Positions 11,317 to 19,632 of a stretch of DNA of 64,000 nt are shown here, piece by piece. Position 1 is the stretch's first letter. Every line of letters starts with the position of its first letter. Below the pieces are notes generated by a model, which searched no databases, had not been told where the DNA came from, and saw only the letters and a program-made list of their open reading frames with translations. This stretch comes from Candidatus Caldilinea saccharophila (GTDB taxonomy: Bacteria > Chloroflexota > Anaerolineae > Caldilineales > Caldilineaceae). Location: the NCBI GenBank assembly GCA_016710365.1, contig JADJVW010000063.1, positions 124,001 to 188,000 on the forward strand, in the 5' to 3' direction. The position numbers were made by a program, and so were the translations under genes.

Positions 11317-11344
11317 AGTATATACCATATTCACTGCTACACAA
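11317..11344 (-). promoter_or_regulatory. Possible sigma70-type promoter for the CHAT gene
   Basis: On the minus strand TATACT (11317-11322) is preceded after 16 bases by TTGTGT (11339-11344), about 80 bases before the chosen ATG at 11236. The -10 is good and the -35 weak, so this is only a suggestion. Confidence 0.3.
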
Positions 11345-11699
11345 AATTGAAAAAGGGGCTTGAAGCTCTCCCCAGGGGTTTGGAGAAATGCCGTGCCGCC
11401 CTACCGCGTCTGCTTGCTGCGCGGCAGGGCATGAGTGATAGACCACGGGTCTGGTGAACTTCCGTGGTCAATGAAGCTGTTTGGCTGGCTGGTAGCGACA
11501 TTCTTTCCCGCAACGGAAAGAGACAAGAATCAATCAACAGGCCATCAATCGCCAGCCGTCGCCGGGCGTGCGACGATGATCTCGACGTGTTGTTTGCTCC
11601 GCGGTGGGGCAAGCGGCAACAGGTCGCCTTCCCTGGGAAGGTTATCCACGATGCAGCCCGGTGCTTCCTCCATCGCGGCGCTACGGATGGTGATGTCAT
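11345..11699. other. Non-coding stretch with small hairpins
   Basis: No supported gene. It contains a short inverted repeat, GACCACGG...CCGTGGTC, near 11440-11468, and an imperfect one formed by CCCTACCGCG and CGCGGCAGGG near 11400-11430. Codon pattern and known motifs are absent on both strands. It lies between the CHAT promoter area and the duplicated permease fragment. Confidence 0.4.
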
Positions 11700-11882
11700 A
11701 GCGGCGCCGTCGCCATTGGCGTCGTCTGCGGCGCGCTGGGGATGTATCTCAGCTTCTACGTGGATGTCGCCAGCGGCGCCACCATCGTGCTCTTGCAAGC
11801 GGCGGTCTTTGCTGTGGCGCTGGCAGTCAGTACGCTGCGCCGGCAGGCAGGGAGAAAGCTGGCGCATGTGCATGTGGATTGA
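11700..11882 (+). pseudogene. Fragment of a second metal ABC permease gene (3' end only)
   Basis: Translated in the frame that ends with TGA at 11880-11882, this piece reads as the last ~60 residues of a ZnuB-type permease: GALGMYLSFYVDVASGAT, then an LRRQAGRKLAHVHVD ending. It matches the intact permease at 1930-2118 closely, in protein and in DNA, with scattered substitutions. Nothing resembling the rest of the permease precedes it, and no start is available, so it is a remnant of a duplication or of a second copy now mostly deleted. Confidence 0.8.
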
Positions 11883-11897
11883 AGGGGGTGCACACAA

Positions 11898-11997
11898 CAA
11901 CAGATTCGGGGAACCAACGGATTTCGATCTTGCTGAAGACAGCCTCACGCTCTACAGGCAAACCAAATCCGGTTCTTCCTCGAATCCGTTGTAGTGT
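11898..11997. repeat. 100-bp direct repeat, copy 1 (MITE-like)
   Basis: Matches 12019-12118 at most positions with a spacing of 121 bases. Inside the unit CAACGGATTTCGA near the left and TCGAATCCGTTG at the right end form imperfect inverted ends, as in small non-autonomous elements. It starts 16 bases after the permease fragment stops. Confidence 0.75.
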
Positions 11998-12018
11998 TTC
12001 GCACCAACTGCTGCACCA

Positions 12019-12118
12019 CAACAGATTCAGGGAATCAACGGATTTCGATCCTGCTGAAGACAGCCTCACGCTCTACAGGCAAACCAAATCCGCTTCTTCC
12101 TCGAATCCGTTGTAGTGT
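12019..12118. repeat. 100-bp direct repeat, copy 2 (MITE-like)
   Basis: Second copy of the unit at 11898-11997, with the same imperfect inverted ends (CAACGGATTTCGA and TCGAATCCGTTG). It ends two bases from the stop codon of the decayed EAD1-FGE gene at 12120. Confidence 0.75.
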
Positions 12119-12119
12119 C

Positions 12120-12767
12120 TCAACTGCCGGAGGACACCATCCGCAACGCGTGGTTGTCGCTCGTGGGGTCAGGATTGTTCCTGTACCGGCAGGCGCAGCG
12201 CACCTCTCCGCACCGTTGTTGAACGCGCCGCTGTGCAGCGTGTGATCTCCATCGCTATAGGGATCCTCTCGCCCGTCGTCCGGCCTGTGAGGATAACGTC
12301 TGTAGAGACTCGACGTCCATTCCAACACGTTGCCCGCCATGTCGAGCACACCGTAGGGACTGGCGCCTTTAGATAACTGCCGACCGGCGTCGTGCCTTTT
12401 ACATTCATGGCGAATCTACAGTGGTGAGAGTTCCCCGCCCCACATGCGCGCCGCGGCAACGATTCTGTTGACACCCGGAGAACGGGCGTGCTACCGCACC
12501 CCACGTGCGCGCCGCGGCAACCAGCTTCTTGACCTCCGGGTTGCCGGGCTGCTGGCTGACCGCGCCGTCGACCAGCGCCTGGATGCGCCCGCTGCTCTCG
12601 GCCCATGTCACCAGCTTGAAGGCGACGACGCTCAGGGTCTCACCGCCCGCCACTTCGTCGAGGTTGGCATCCAGTTCCAGTTTCACCATCATACGCAGTT
12701 TATCTTTGGATGGAAGCGCGCTGAGCAAGGCTTCGAGCAGTTGTTTGTGTTGTGCGTCGCTTAGCAT
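12120..12767 (-). pseudogene. Decayed gene: effector-associated domain 1 fused to FGE-sulfatase tail
   Basis: The N-terminal ~85 residues, from the ATG at 12767, look like an effector-associated domain 1: LSDAQHKQLLEALLSALPS, a DKLRMMVKLELDANLDEVAG segment, then LVTWAESSGRIQALV and PGNPEVKKL. After this the reading frame breaks at least twice, and what follows is only the last third of a formylglycine-generating-enzyme/sulfatase-modifying domain (GTTPVGSY, DMAGNVLEWTSSLY, SGAFNNGAER, CRYRNNPDPTSDN). About 150-200 residues of that domain are missing. A 40-base motif near 12440 and 12498 is duplicated in the damaged joint. Pairing of EAD with FGE domains is known from bacterial conflict systems. 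As it stands the gene cannot make a working protein. Confidence 0.75.
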
Positions 12768-12802
12768 GGTCGTCTCGCCGGGTGGATGTGACAGGCTTGC
12801 TC

Positions 12803-12808
12803 TATAAT
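12803..12808 (+). promoter_or_regulatory. Possible -10 element of the glycerate kinase gene
   Basis: A perfect TATAAT lies about 60 bases before the ATG at 12867. No good -35 hexamer is found 16-18 bases upstream, so strength is uncertain. The gap is divergent between the EAD1-FGE remnant and glycerate kinase. Confidence 0.35.
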
Positions 12809-12866
12809 ACTACAGATGCACCGGATATGTATGGGCAGATCCGTCACCTACAAGGAGTAATTGTCG

Positions 12867-14219
12867 ATGACTTTTGATCCCTTGATTCTATTACGCAACA
12901 CGGAAGCACGGCACCGCTATCTCGACATCATGCAGGCGGCGCTGGATGCGGTCGATCCCTACCGGGCGGTGCGCGAGCAGATGCGCGTCGAGGCGGGGAC
13001 GCTTTGGGTGGGCGACCGCAGCTATCGGCTGGCTCGCTTCCGCCGCATCTTGGTGGTGGGCGCGGGCAAAGCAGGTGCGCCGATGGCGCGCGCGGTCGAG
13101 GATGTGCTGGGCGATGCGCTGGCAGGCGGATTGGTGATCGTCAAGAGCGGCCACGCGGCGCCCACGGTGCGTATCGAACTCGTCGAAGCGAGCCATCCAA
13201 TTCCAGACCAGGTGGGCGTCGCTGCCGGTCAACGCATGTTGGCGCAGGTGGAAGCAGCCGGTGCGGACGACCTGGTGCTGACGCTGCTCTCCGGCGGCGG
13301 CTCTGCGCTGCTGGAGGCGCCGGCCGGCATCACGCTCGCCGAATTGCAGGCCATGACCGATGCATTGTTGGCGTGCGGCGCCACCATCAACGAGATCAAC
13401 TGTCTGCGCAAGCATGTCAGCCGAGTCAAGGGCGGCCAACTGGCGCGCGCGGCCAGTCCGGCTACGCTCGTTACACTGGTGCTGAGCGATGTCGTCGGCA
13501 GCCCATTGGATGTGATCGCCAGCGGGCCGACCGTGCCGGACAGCACCACGTGGGCCGATGCCTGGGCAGTGGTTGAGCGGTATAAACTCCAGGAACGTTT
13601 GCCCGTGGCGGTGCTGGCGCGGCTGACGGCGGGGCGGCAGGGCCAACTTCCCGACACGCCCAAACCTGGCGATCCGCTCTTTGTCGGCGCGCACACGTGC
13701 GTCGTAGGCGACAATCGAGTGGCTGCACTGGCCGCGTGTCGTCGCGCCGAGGCGCTGGGGTATCGCACGCTGCTGTTGACCAGCTTCGTCGAAGGCGAGG
13801 CTGCTGAGGTCGCGAAAGTGGCGGTGGCGGTGGCCAGGGAAGTGCGGGCGAGTGGGCATCCGCTGGCCGCGCCGGCCTGCCTGGTGCTGGGCGGCGAGAC
13901 GACGGTCACACTTGGCGATGCGCCGGGACGCGGCGGGCGCAACCAGGAACTGGCGCTGGCCGCGTCCCGGTTGCTGGACGGCATGGCTGGCGTCACCGTG
14001 GCTTCTCTGGCAACCGACGGCAGCGACGGGCCGACCGACAGCGCCGGCGGCCTTGTGGACGGAGAGACAATCATGCGCGGGCGGGCAGGCGGGTTGGACG
14101 CTGACGCTGCGCTGCGCCGGCACGACGCCTATCCCTCCCTGCGCGCCACCGGCGATCTGCTGCTGACCGGACCGACGCAGACAAATGTCAACGACCTGAT
14201 TTTTGTGTGGGTGGAGTAA
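12867..14219 (+). CDS. Glycerate 2-kinase (MOFRL family)
   Basis: A cytoplasmic kinase that phosphorylates D-glycerate at the 2-hydroxyl, feeding it into lower glycolysis; the family is also called hydroxypyruvate reductase TtuD or GckA. The 450-residue protein shows the N-terminal DUF4147 features (VVGAGKAGAPMARA near 65; SHPIPDQ; LLSGGGSALL) and the C-terminal MOFRL core (GGETTVTL; GRGGRNQELAL; ATDGSDGPTDSAGG). The ATG at 12867 is preferred to the TTG at 12861 because AAGGAG lies nine bases before it. A strong hairpin follows the stop codon. Confidence 0.93.
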   Translation: MTFDPLILLRNTEARHRYLDIMQAALDAVDPYRAVREQMRVEAGTLWVGDRSYRLARFRRILVVGAGKAGAPMARAVEDVLGDALAGGLVIVKSGHAAPTVRIELVEASHPIPDQVGVAAGQRMLAQVEAAGADDLVLTLLSGGGSALLEAPAGITLAELQAMTDALLACGATINEINCLRKHVSRVKGGQLARAASPATLVTLVLSDVVGSPLDVIASGPTVPDSTTWADAWAVVERYKLQERLPVAVLARLTAGRQGQLPDTPKPGDPLFVGAHTCVVGDNRVAALAACRRAEALGYRTLLLTSFVEGEAAEVAKVAVAVAREVRASGHPLAAPACLVLGGETTVTLGDAPGRGGRNQELALAASRLLDGMAGVTVASLATDGSDGPTDSAGGLVDGETIMRGRAGGLDADAALRRHDAYPSLRATGDLLLTGPTQTNVNDLIFVWVE

Positions 14220-14226
14220 AGCTTAC

Positions 14227-14257
14227 CCTTCCTGGAAGCTTGGAGCTTCCAGGAAGG
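14227..14257. terminator. Hairpin between convergent glycerate kinase and dedA genes
   Basis: CCTTCCTGGAAGCT and AGCTTCCAGGAAGG form a perfect 14-bp stem with a TGG loop. It begins 7 bases after the glycerate kinase stop and could end transcription from both sides. No long T-run follows on the plus strand. Confidence 0.7.
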
Positions 14258-14283
14258 TGGACACAGAAGTCAGTGAAGGATAT

Positions 14284-14971
14284 TCAGTCAGCGCTTTCCT
14301 CGGGCGCGACGACGGCTGGCGTCGTCTGCCGTGAGCGCGTCTTCTCGGCGACGATTTCCCACACGGCAGGCAGCACCGAGATCAAGACGATGGCAATGAT
14401 GACGTACTCAAAGTTGTGCTGCACAAAGGGCACGTTGCCAAAGAAATAGCCTAGGAGCGTAAAGATCAGCACCCAGGCAATACCGCCGACCACATTGTAG
14501 GCAATAAACTTGGAGTAATTCATGGCGCCGATGCCGGCGACGAAAGGGGCAAAAGTGCGCACGATGGGCACGAAGCGCGCCAGAATGATCGTTTTGCCGC
14601 CGTGTTTGTCATAGAAGGCATTGGTGCGATCCAAATGTTCCTTTTTCAGAAAGCGCACCTTGCCGCTAAAGGCTTTTGGCCCCACCCAATGGCCGATCCA
14701 GTAATTCGCCGTATCGCCGAGGATCGCGGCAAAAATCAACACAACCACCAGCACCGCAATATTTAGTGTATCCGGCACCAACGCAGCAATGGCGCCGGCG
14801 GCAAAGAGCAAAGAATCGCCTGGCAAGAATGGCGTCACCACCAGGCCAGTCTCGGCAAAGATCACGAGGAAAAGCAGGACATACGTCCACACGCCAAAGG
14901 TGCGAACAATGTCGCCGAGGTATTCATCGATATGCAAAAAAGATATCGAACAAGTTTGTCAAAATTTCCAT
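14284..14971 (-). CDS. DedA family membrane protein (VTT domain), frame break near the start
   Basis: An inner-membrane protein of the DedA/SNARE-associated family, tied in other bacteria to membrane potential, envelope homeostasis and lipid scrambling. It shows the hallmarks ETGLVVTPFLPGDSLLF (about residue 40), GHWVGPK, FARFVPIVRTFAPFVAG-like ILARFVPIVRTFAPFVAG and a GGIAWV segment. The family normally starts some 12 residues earlier than the first start that is open in this frame, a TTG at 14937. An ATG at 14971 with GGGAG before it encodes exactly that missing start (MEILTNLFDIF), but only if the run of six A at 14936-14941 is read as five. The gene is therefore probably intact, with a one-base error in a homopolymer. 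Confidence 0.88.
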
Positions 14972-15139
14972 TGAACACTCCCTATCAGGAGACAGCTCGA
15001 CATCTCTCAAAACGACAAGGTGGCCTGTCTGTCTCACGCCGGACGAATCACCGCACCATTATGCCCTCCGCCGATAAGCCGCGCAAATTATCAGCCATTC
15101 CAGGGCGCGCCCTTTCTGCGCGTGATCGTCGATCGTCAC

Positions 15140-16045
15140 TCACGTGATCATCACGAGTACGAGCGACACCGTCACCATGCTGACGAGTGTGCTGACCAGG
15201 ACGGCGGCCGCCACCAGGCGCGGGGCAGCCGCGAATTCAGTGGACAGCACCGTGGCAACCACCGCTGTCGGCATTGACGCCTGTAGAATCACCACCTGGC
15301 GCTCCAGCCCACTGACGCCCAGCACCAGGCAAAGCGCCAAAGCAATCAGCGGCGACAACCCCAGCCGGATCACCACGCTGCGCCACACCACGCGTTGGTC
15401 GTGGGTGAAAGGCGTGACGCTGAGTTGGATGCCCAACAACACCAACATCATGGGGATGGCCGCGCCGGCCATCAGGTCGACGGCGCGATAGAGCGGATCC
15501 GGCACAGGGATGGCTAAGCGATTCAAGATCACGCCGAGCAGCGTGGCGTAAATCACGGGCGCGCGCAGGCTCTGGCCAAGCGCCTTGCCTAGCGGCGCCG
15601 AACCCGACGAAGCGACAAAGACGCCAAAGGTGTTGGTGAGAAACGCGCTGATCGCGTAATAAACCGTTGCCATCACCAAACCGGCGTCGCCCAGGGCAAA
15701 AAGAGCGATCGGCAGCCCCATGTTGCCGTTGTTGCTCACGGCGCTGGCAATGGTCAGCGCAGAACGCCGCGGCCGGGTCTGGTCGGCGCCGACGAGCCAG
15801 CCCACCGCGCCCGTGATGAGATAAACGCCAAGCACTACCAGCAGTTCCTGTTGCAGCACCGTGGTGCTGATATCCATATTGTAGAGGCTGCGAAAAACCA
15901 GCGAAGGCGACCCTAAATAGAAAATGACGCGGCCCAACGTGCGTCCCTCCAAGGGCATGGCGCGCGCCAGGACAAAACCGGCGCCGGCGATCAAAAACAC
16001 CGGCAACACGGTGTTGACAAACACCTGGACTAGATTGGCAAGCAT
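15140..16045 (-). CDS. AEC family transporter (auxin efflux carrier-type permease)
   Basis: A 301-residue membrane protein with about ten hydrophobic segments in two five-helix halves. The first half contains PVFLIAGAGFVLAR and the conserved SNNGNMGLP near 112; the second has the AIPMMLVLLGIQL segment. Bacterial members export or import small organic acids or amino acids (malonate, malate); the substrate cannot be deduced. No neighbour suggests a pathway. The ATG at 16045 fits the family start. Confidence 0.9.
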   Translation of the reverse strand: MLANLVQVFVNTVLPVFLIAGAGFVLARAMPLEGRTLGRVIFYLGSPSLVFRSLYNMDISTTVLQQELLVVLGVYLITGAVGWLVGADQTRPRRSALTIASAVSNNGNMGLPIALFALGDAGLVMATVYYAISAFLTNTFGVFVASSGSAPLGKALGQSLRAPVIYATLLGVILNRLAIPVPDPLYRAVDLMAGAAIPMMLVLLGIQLSVTPFTHDQRVVWRSVVIRLGLSPLIALALCLVLGVSGLERQVVILQASMPTAVVATVLSTEFAAAPRLVAAAVLVSTLVSMVTVSLVLVMIT

Positions 16046-16084
16046 AACAGTTTGGCAATTCTATTGTGAGGCGCCGCCGGCCCG

Positions 16085-16447
16085 CTATGGTCTGGGCGGC
16101 GGCGCGGTGGGAGCGCCGGCATCATCTTCAGCGCCGACGTTGTGGAAGACCTGATAGTTCTCTAGCGTGGGGGCAAAAAATTCGACGACATACTCGTTGG
16201 GAATGCCCATCGGCTGCGCGATCTCGCCCAGCAAAGCGTTGATAAAGGCCGAACGCTGCGCCGGCGTCAACTGACGTGAGGCATCATCCCACAGCAAGAG
16301 CGTGCCATAAACGCCCTCGCCAGTGTAGTGCAGGTCGAGTTTACCGATCGTCATCGGTGCACCATCCACCGTCACCTGGTCAAGATCAAACAAGGCGTAT
16401 TCTTCGGAAGATGGGGTGCGCACCAGGCGTTTCAGTTTGAGATTCAC
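16085..16447 (-). CDS. Conserved-looking protein of unknown function (120 residues)
   Basis: I do not recognise the family. The small soluble protein begins with a GTG at 16447, only nine bases past the stop of the HEAT-repeat gene, which puts the two in one operon. It has alternating hydrophobic residues consistent with beta strands (YALFDLDQVTVDG; GKLDLHYTGEGVYGTLLLWDD), an amphipathic helix (TPAQRSAFINALLGEI) and a Pro/Ala-rich end. No signal peptide or membrane segment. It may work with the HEAT protein; that rests on position only. Confidence 0.65.
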   Translation of the reverse strand: MNLKLKRLVRTPSSEEYALFDLDQVTVDGAPMTIGKLDLHYTGEGVYGTLLLWDDASRQLTPAQRSAFINALLGEIAQPMGIPNEYVVEFFAPTLENYQVFHNVGAEDDAGAPTAPPPRP

Positions 16448-16456
16448 AGTTGTCGG

Positions 16457-17713
16457 CTACGCATATTCGCCCAAATCATCGTCGTCATCATCGTCCGACC
16501 AGTCATCCCAGGGGTCGAGATCGTCCAGGCTAGCTTCCTCCTCGCTTTCGTCGAACAGCGGGAGAGCCGGCGCATCTTCGGCGGCAAAGAAGAGCATCTC
16601 CTCCAGCGCCATCTCGGCAGCCTGGGCTTCCTCAGCATCGCCGGCCGCGATTTCTTCCAGCGGCCGGCGCGCCAGTTTGCCGCCTAACCGCCCCAGCGCA
16701 AAAATCGCCGCCAGCCGCACAAGGGATGCTGAATCTTCCAGCAGGGCAAGCAGATCGGGCAAGGCGGCTTTTGCTTCAAGTTCACCGCACGCAAGCGCAG
16801 CTTCTGCCCGCATCAAGGCTGAAGGGTTGCGCAATTCGGCGCGCACCAGCCTGCGCCAGCGGACATCGGCGCTGCGCCCCATCGCCACAAGCGCGCCGAT
16901 GCGCAGTTCTTCATACGGAGAATAATAGGCGTCTTCGATGAATTGACGCACCCCGATCTCGCCGGAATAGGCAATGCTTTCCAGCGCGCGACGTTGGACG
17001 GCAATCGGTTCGGCGGGGTCAGTCAGAATGGTGACGAGCACGGTTTCAGCGCGCATCGCCAGCGCGGCGTCCAGTTCATCCAACTCGCCGGCCAGGACAT
17101 AGTGACCCAGCGCGGCGGCCGCGGCGGCGCGCACCGCCTCGGCCTGGTCATGGAGCAAGCGTTGGATGATCGGTCCCAGCATCTCCGGCGTAGGCCCGTT
17201 GTCACCCAGTGTTTCCAGCACTAATTCGCGCATCTCTGCATCCGGGTCATCCAGGATCGCTGTCAGAAAGACGCCTAGATCGACATCCAGGAACTCCTCC
17301 TTGCCCTGGATCACAATATCAAGGGCGCGACGGCGACTGGCGAGATCGATCTCCGGCCAGACGCGGCGCACGATTTCAGCTTGCTCACGCGTCAGGTCGG
17401 ACAGCGCAAAATATTCGTTTGGCGGCGCTTCTTCCGGCGCGGCGATCAAGCGCTGCAGCAACGTCTCCACCGACCACGTTGGTTTGTGCTCGGCGTCTTC
17501 CTGGATCTCGCTTATTTCGTCATCCAGGATGTAACCTTCTCCCAATTCGTGCAGCGCGCGCGCATAATAGCCATTGCGATGGCGCGCCTCCGGTGTAGCA
17601 AGGTCGAGATCGTCCTCAGCTTCTTCCTCGTCGTCATCCCAATCGCCGGCGTGCGCATCTTCGAAGTCATCTTCGAAGTCATCGTAGTCAGCGGGGAATT
17701 CATTCGCGGTCAT
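16457..17713 (-). CDS. HEAT-repeat protein
   Basis: A 418-residue, very acidic, cytoplasmic protein. The first ~50 residues and the last ~35 are runs of Asp/Glu (for example DDFEDDFEDAHAGDWDDD and DDWSDDDDDDD). The centre, about 110-365, consists of paired helices of the HEAT/PBS-lyase type: DPDAEMRELVLETLGDNG, QAEAVRAAAAAALGHYV, DSASLVRLAAIFALGRLGG. Such solenoids bind proteins or act as scaffolds. No enzymatic motif is visible. It is followed closely by the 120-residue gene, so the two probably act together. Confidence 0.85.
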   Translation of the reverse strand: MTANEFPADYDDFEDDFEDAHAGDWDDDEEEAEDDLDLATPEARHRNGYYARALHELGEGYILDDEISEIQEDAEHKPTWSVETLLQRLIAAPEEAPPNEYFALSDLTREQAEIVRRVWPEIDLASRRRALDIVIQGKEEFLDVDLGVFLTAILDDPDAEMRELVLETLGDNGPTPEMLGPIIQRLLHDQAEAVRAAAAAALGHYVLAGELDELDAALAMRAETVLVTILTDPAEPIAVQRRALESIAYSGEIGVRQFIEDAYYSPYEELRIGALVAMGRSADVRWRRLVRAELRNPSALMRAEAALACGELEAKAALPDLLALLEDSASLVRLAAIFALGRLGGKLARRPLEEIAAGDAEEAQAAEMALEEMLFFAAEDAPALPLFDESEEEASLDDLDPWDDWSDDDDDDDLGEYA

Positions 17714-17769
17714 GCGGTCAACTCACATCCGGTCATCAACCGGCACACTACATCGATAAGGTGCATTTC

Positions 17770-19611
17770 CTACTGCCAGGCAAATCCCCAGATGACGCTG
17801 GATGGGCTGACAGGAGTTAGTGTACCATCAGCGGCTTTTTCCGCAACATCTACATACCAGCGCCATTGCCGCCCATATTCAAAGGGAGCAAGCCCACACA
17901 AGCTATCGTCAAGCTGCCATAGGGTCACATTTGCCGAGCGCGGCTGCGCCAGCACCCACACCACCTGTTCGACGCCACCGCCATCGCGCCCGTTGACATA
18001 GCCCAGATGCACGACATAGGAATCAGTGGGGCTGATAAAAGGCACCGCGCTCCACGCCAACTGCCCACCGGCGCCACACTGAACGGAAGTCCCATTTTCT
18101 GGAGAAAGTAATCCCGGCGCGTCCAACCGGACGCCGCTGGCGACTGCGGCAGGCGTGGGCGCCGTGGCCGGCGCGGCTGCCGCAACCGTCGGCTGCGGGG
18201 TGGGGGTTGATGCAACATCTTCCTCACCAGGAATGATCAACTCCTGACCCGGACGCAGCGAGCGCGCCTGCGCCAGCGTCATCCCGTTGGCGTCCAAAAT
18301 GCGTTGTACGTTGACGCCAAAGCGCAGCCCGATCGCCATCAACGTGTCGCCAGCGCGTATGGTGTAGGTGAAACCTGTCGGCTCTGGCGTGGGCGTCGGC
18401 GCATCTGTCACAGGCGGCGCCGCGGTCGCGTTGGGGTCTGGAATGATGATGTCGTCGCCGGGCTGGATCGTGTAAACGTCGTCCTCGGTGAGATTATTGG
18501 CGACCAAAAGTGCTTCCAACGAAATATCGTTATCCAACGCAAGCTCGAAAAGCGTATCGCCGGCGCGGATGCGATGGATGTTCGGCGTGGCGGTAGGCAG
18601 CGCGGTGGGGAGCAACACCGTCGGCGTGGGCGTCGGCAAGGTCATTGCAAGCGCCACCGTAGGAGTCAGCGTCCTTGTCGCTGTGATGGCCAGTGTGCTG
18701 GCCGTCACGCTGCGTCCGGGCGTTGTGCTGGCAGTGGCGAGCGCGAGCGGCGTGTTCGTTGGCAGCGTGTTCTTTGGCGATATGCTCGTTGGCAGCGCGG
18801 TTGACGTGGCGGTTGCTATCGCCACAGTAGCGGTAGGCATGGGCAACGACGTAGCAGTCGGTGGTATCGTGGGGATCTTGGTTGGCGTCTCAGTGGGTAA
18901 GGCGGTCGGTGTGTCGGTCGGTAGCGGAGGTTGTAGGGTTGGCGTCGGCGCCGCTGCCCCTGCGTCAGATGCAGGTTCAATGGAAGCAGCGTCGCCAGGA
19001 GCGGCCACAGTTGGCGCGGCGCCTGCGCTCTCCCCCGCCGTTGCGTCCCCCACACCAGCGGATGCCAGCGGCGCCTCGGCATTGCTCGACGTCTCTGCCA
19101 TGACGACGGCTTGTGTAGGTGCGATGGGCGGCGGCTGGCTCACAAGCTGCTCCCCATCCTCTTCCCCCACCGGCATGGTCGTGATCGTGATGTCGGGCTG
19201 TAACCGCTCCCCGATGCCATTGACCAGGGCCACGACGCGCGCCGCCTGACGCTGCGTCCACGCCGCCGGGCTGGCGTTACCTAGTTGCGTTAGCAGCGCA
19301 GCCGCAAACAGCAGGATCAGCACCACGGGCGCGCCCCACGTCAACAAGCGCGGCGGCGCGGCCTGGAGTTCACGCCCACAGTGCGGGCAGACGACCAGCG
19401 CCGCCGACGCACTGCCGCCACACCGCCGGCAACGGATCCGTTTGTCGCGCGCCGGCAGCGATTCACCACAGGCTGGGCAGATGGACGCGTTGACGCTGAC
19501 AGGGGTGCTGCAAGACGGGCAAGGCCGCGTGGTCACCGAACGCAATTCGCCAGCCGATGCGCCGGCAGCCGCTCCGTGTGGGTCTTTCGGCGTCGGTGTA
19601 AGTTGTGTCAT
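17770..19611 (-). CDS. Zinc-ribbon, membrane-anchored protein with two LysM domains
   Basis: The 613-residue protein begins with two CxxC...CxxC zinc ribbons (about 32-50 CPSC...CPAC; 60-78 CRRC...CPHC). A single membrane helix (about 90-110, WGAPVVLILLFAAALL) is followed by a ~200-residue linker of Thr, Pro and Ala. Two LysM modules come next (IRAGDTLFELALDNDISLEAL; IRAGDTLMAIGLRFGVNVQRI), each ending in PGDDIIIP or PGQELIIP, then a ~115-residue C-terminal domain that resembles a beta-sandwich (GLLSPENG; RQWRWYVDV). LysM units bind peptidoglycan or related glycans, so the protein probably links a cytoplasmic zinc-ribbon head to the cell envelope. Confidence 0.88.
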   Translation of the reverse strand: MTQLTPTPKDPHGAAAGASAGELRSVTTRPCPSCSTPVSVNASICPACGESLPARDKRIRCRRCGGSASAALVVCPHCGRELQAAPPRLLTWGAPVVLILLFAAALLTQLGNASPAAWTQRQAARVVALVNGIGERLQPDITITTMPVGEEDGEQLVSQPPPIAPTQAVVMAETSSNAEAPLASAGVGDATAGESAGAAPTVAAPGDAASIEPASDAGAAAPTPTLQPPLPTDTPTALPTETPTKIPTIPPTATSLPMPTATVAIATATSTALPTSISPKNTLPTNTPLALATASTTPGRSVTASTLAITATRTLTPTVALAMTLPTPTPTVLLPTALPTATPNIHRIRAGDTLFELALDNDISLEALLVANNLTEDDVYTIQPGDDIIIPDPNATAAPPVTDAPTPTPEPTGFTYTIRAGDTLMAIGLRFGVNVQRILDANGMTLAQARSLRPGQELIIPGEEDVASTPTPQPTVAAAAPATAPTPAAVASGVRLDAPGLLSPENGTSVQCGAGGQLAWSAVPFISPTDSYVVHLGYVNGRDGGGVEQVVWVLAQPRSANVTLWQLDDSLCGLAPFEYGRQWRWYVDVAEKAADGTLTPVSPSSVIWGFAWQ

Positions 19612-19632
19612 AAACTTTTATGTCGATTCAGA

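Noticed and set aside
12891..14123. A 410-residue open frame on the minus strand
   Set aside because: Antisense of glycerate kinase, which has all its family motifs.
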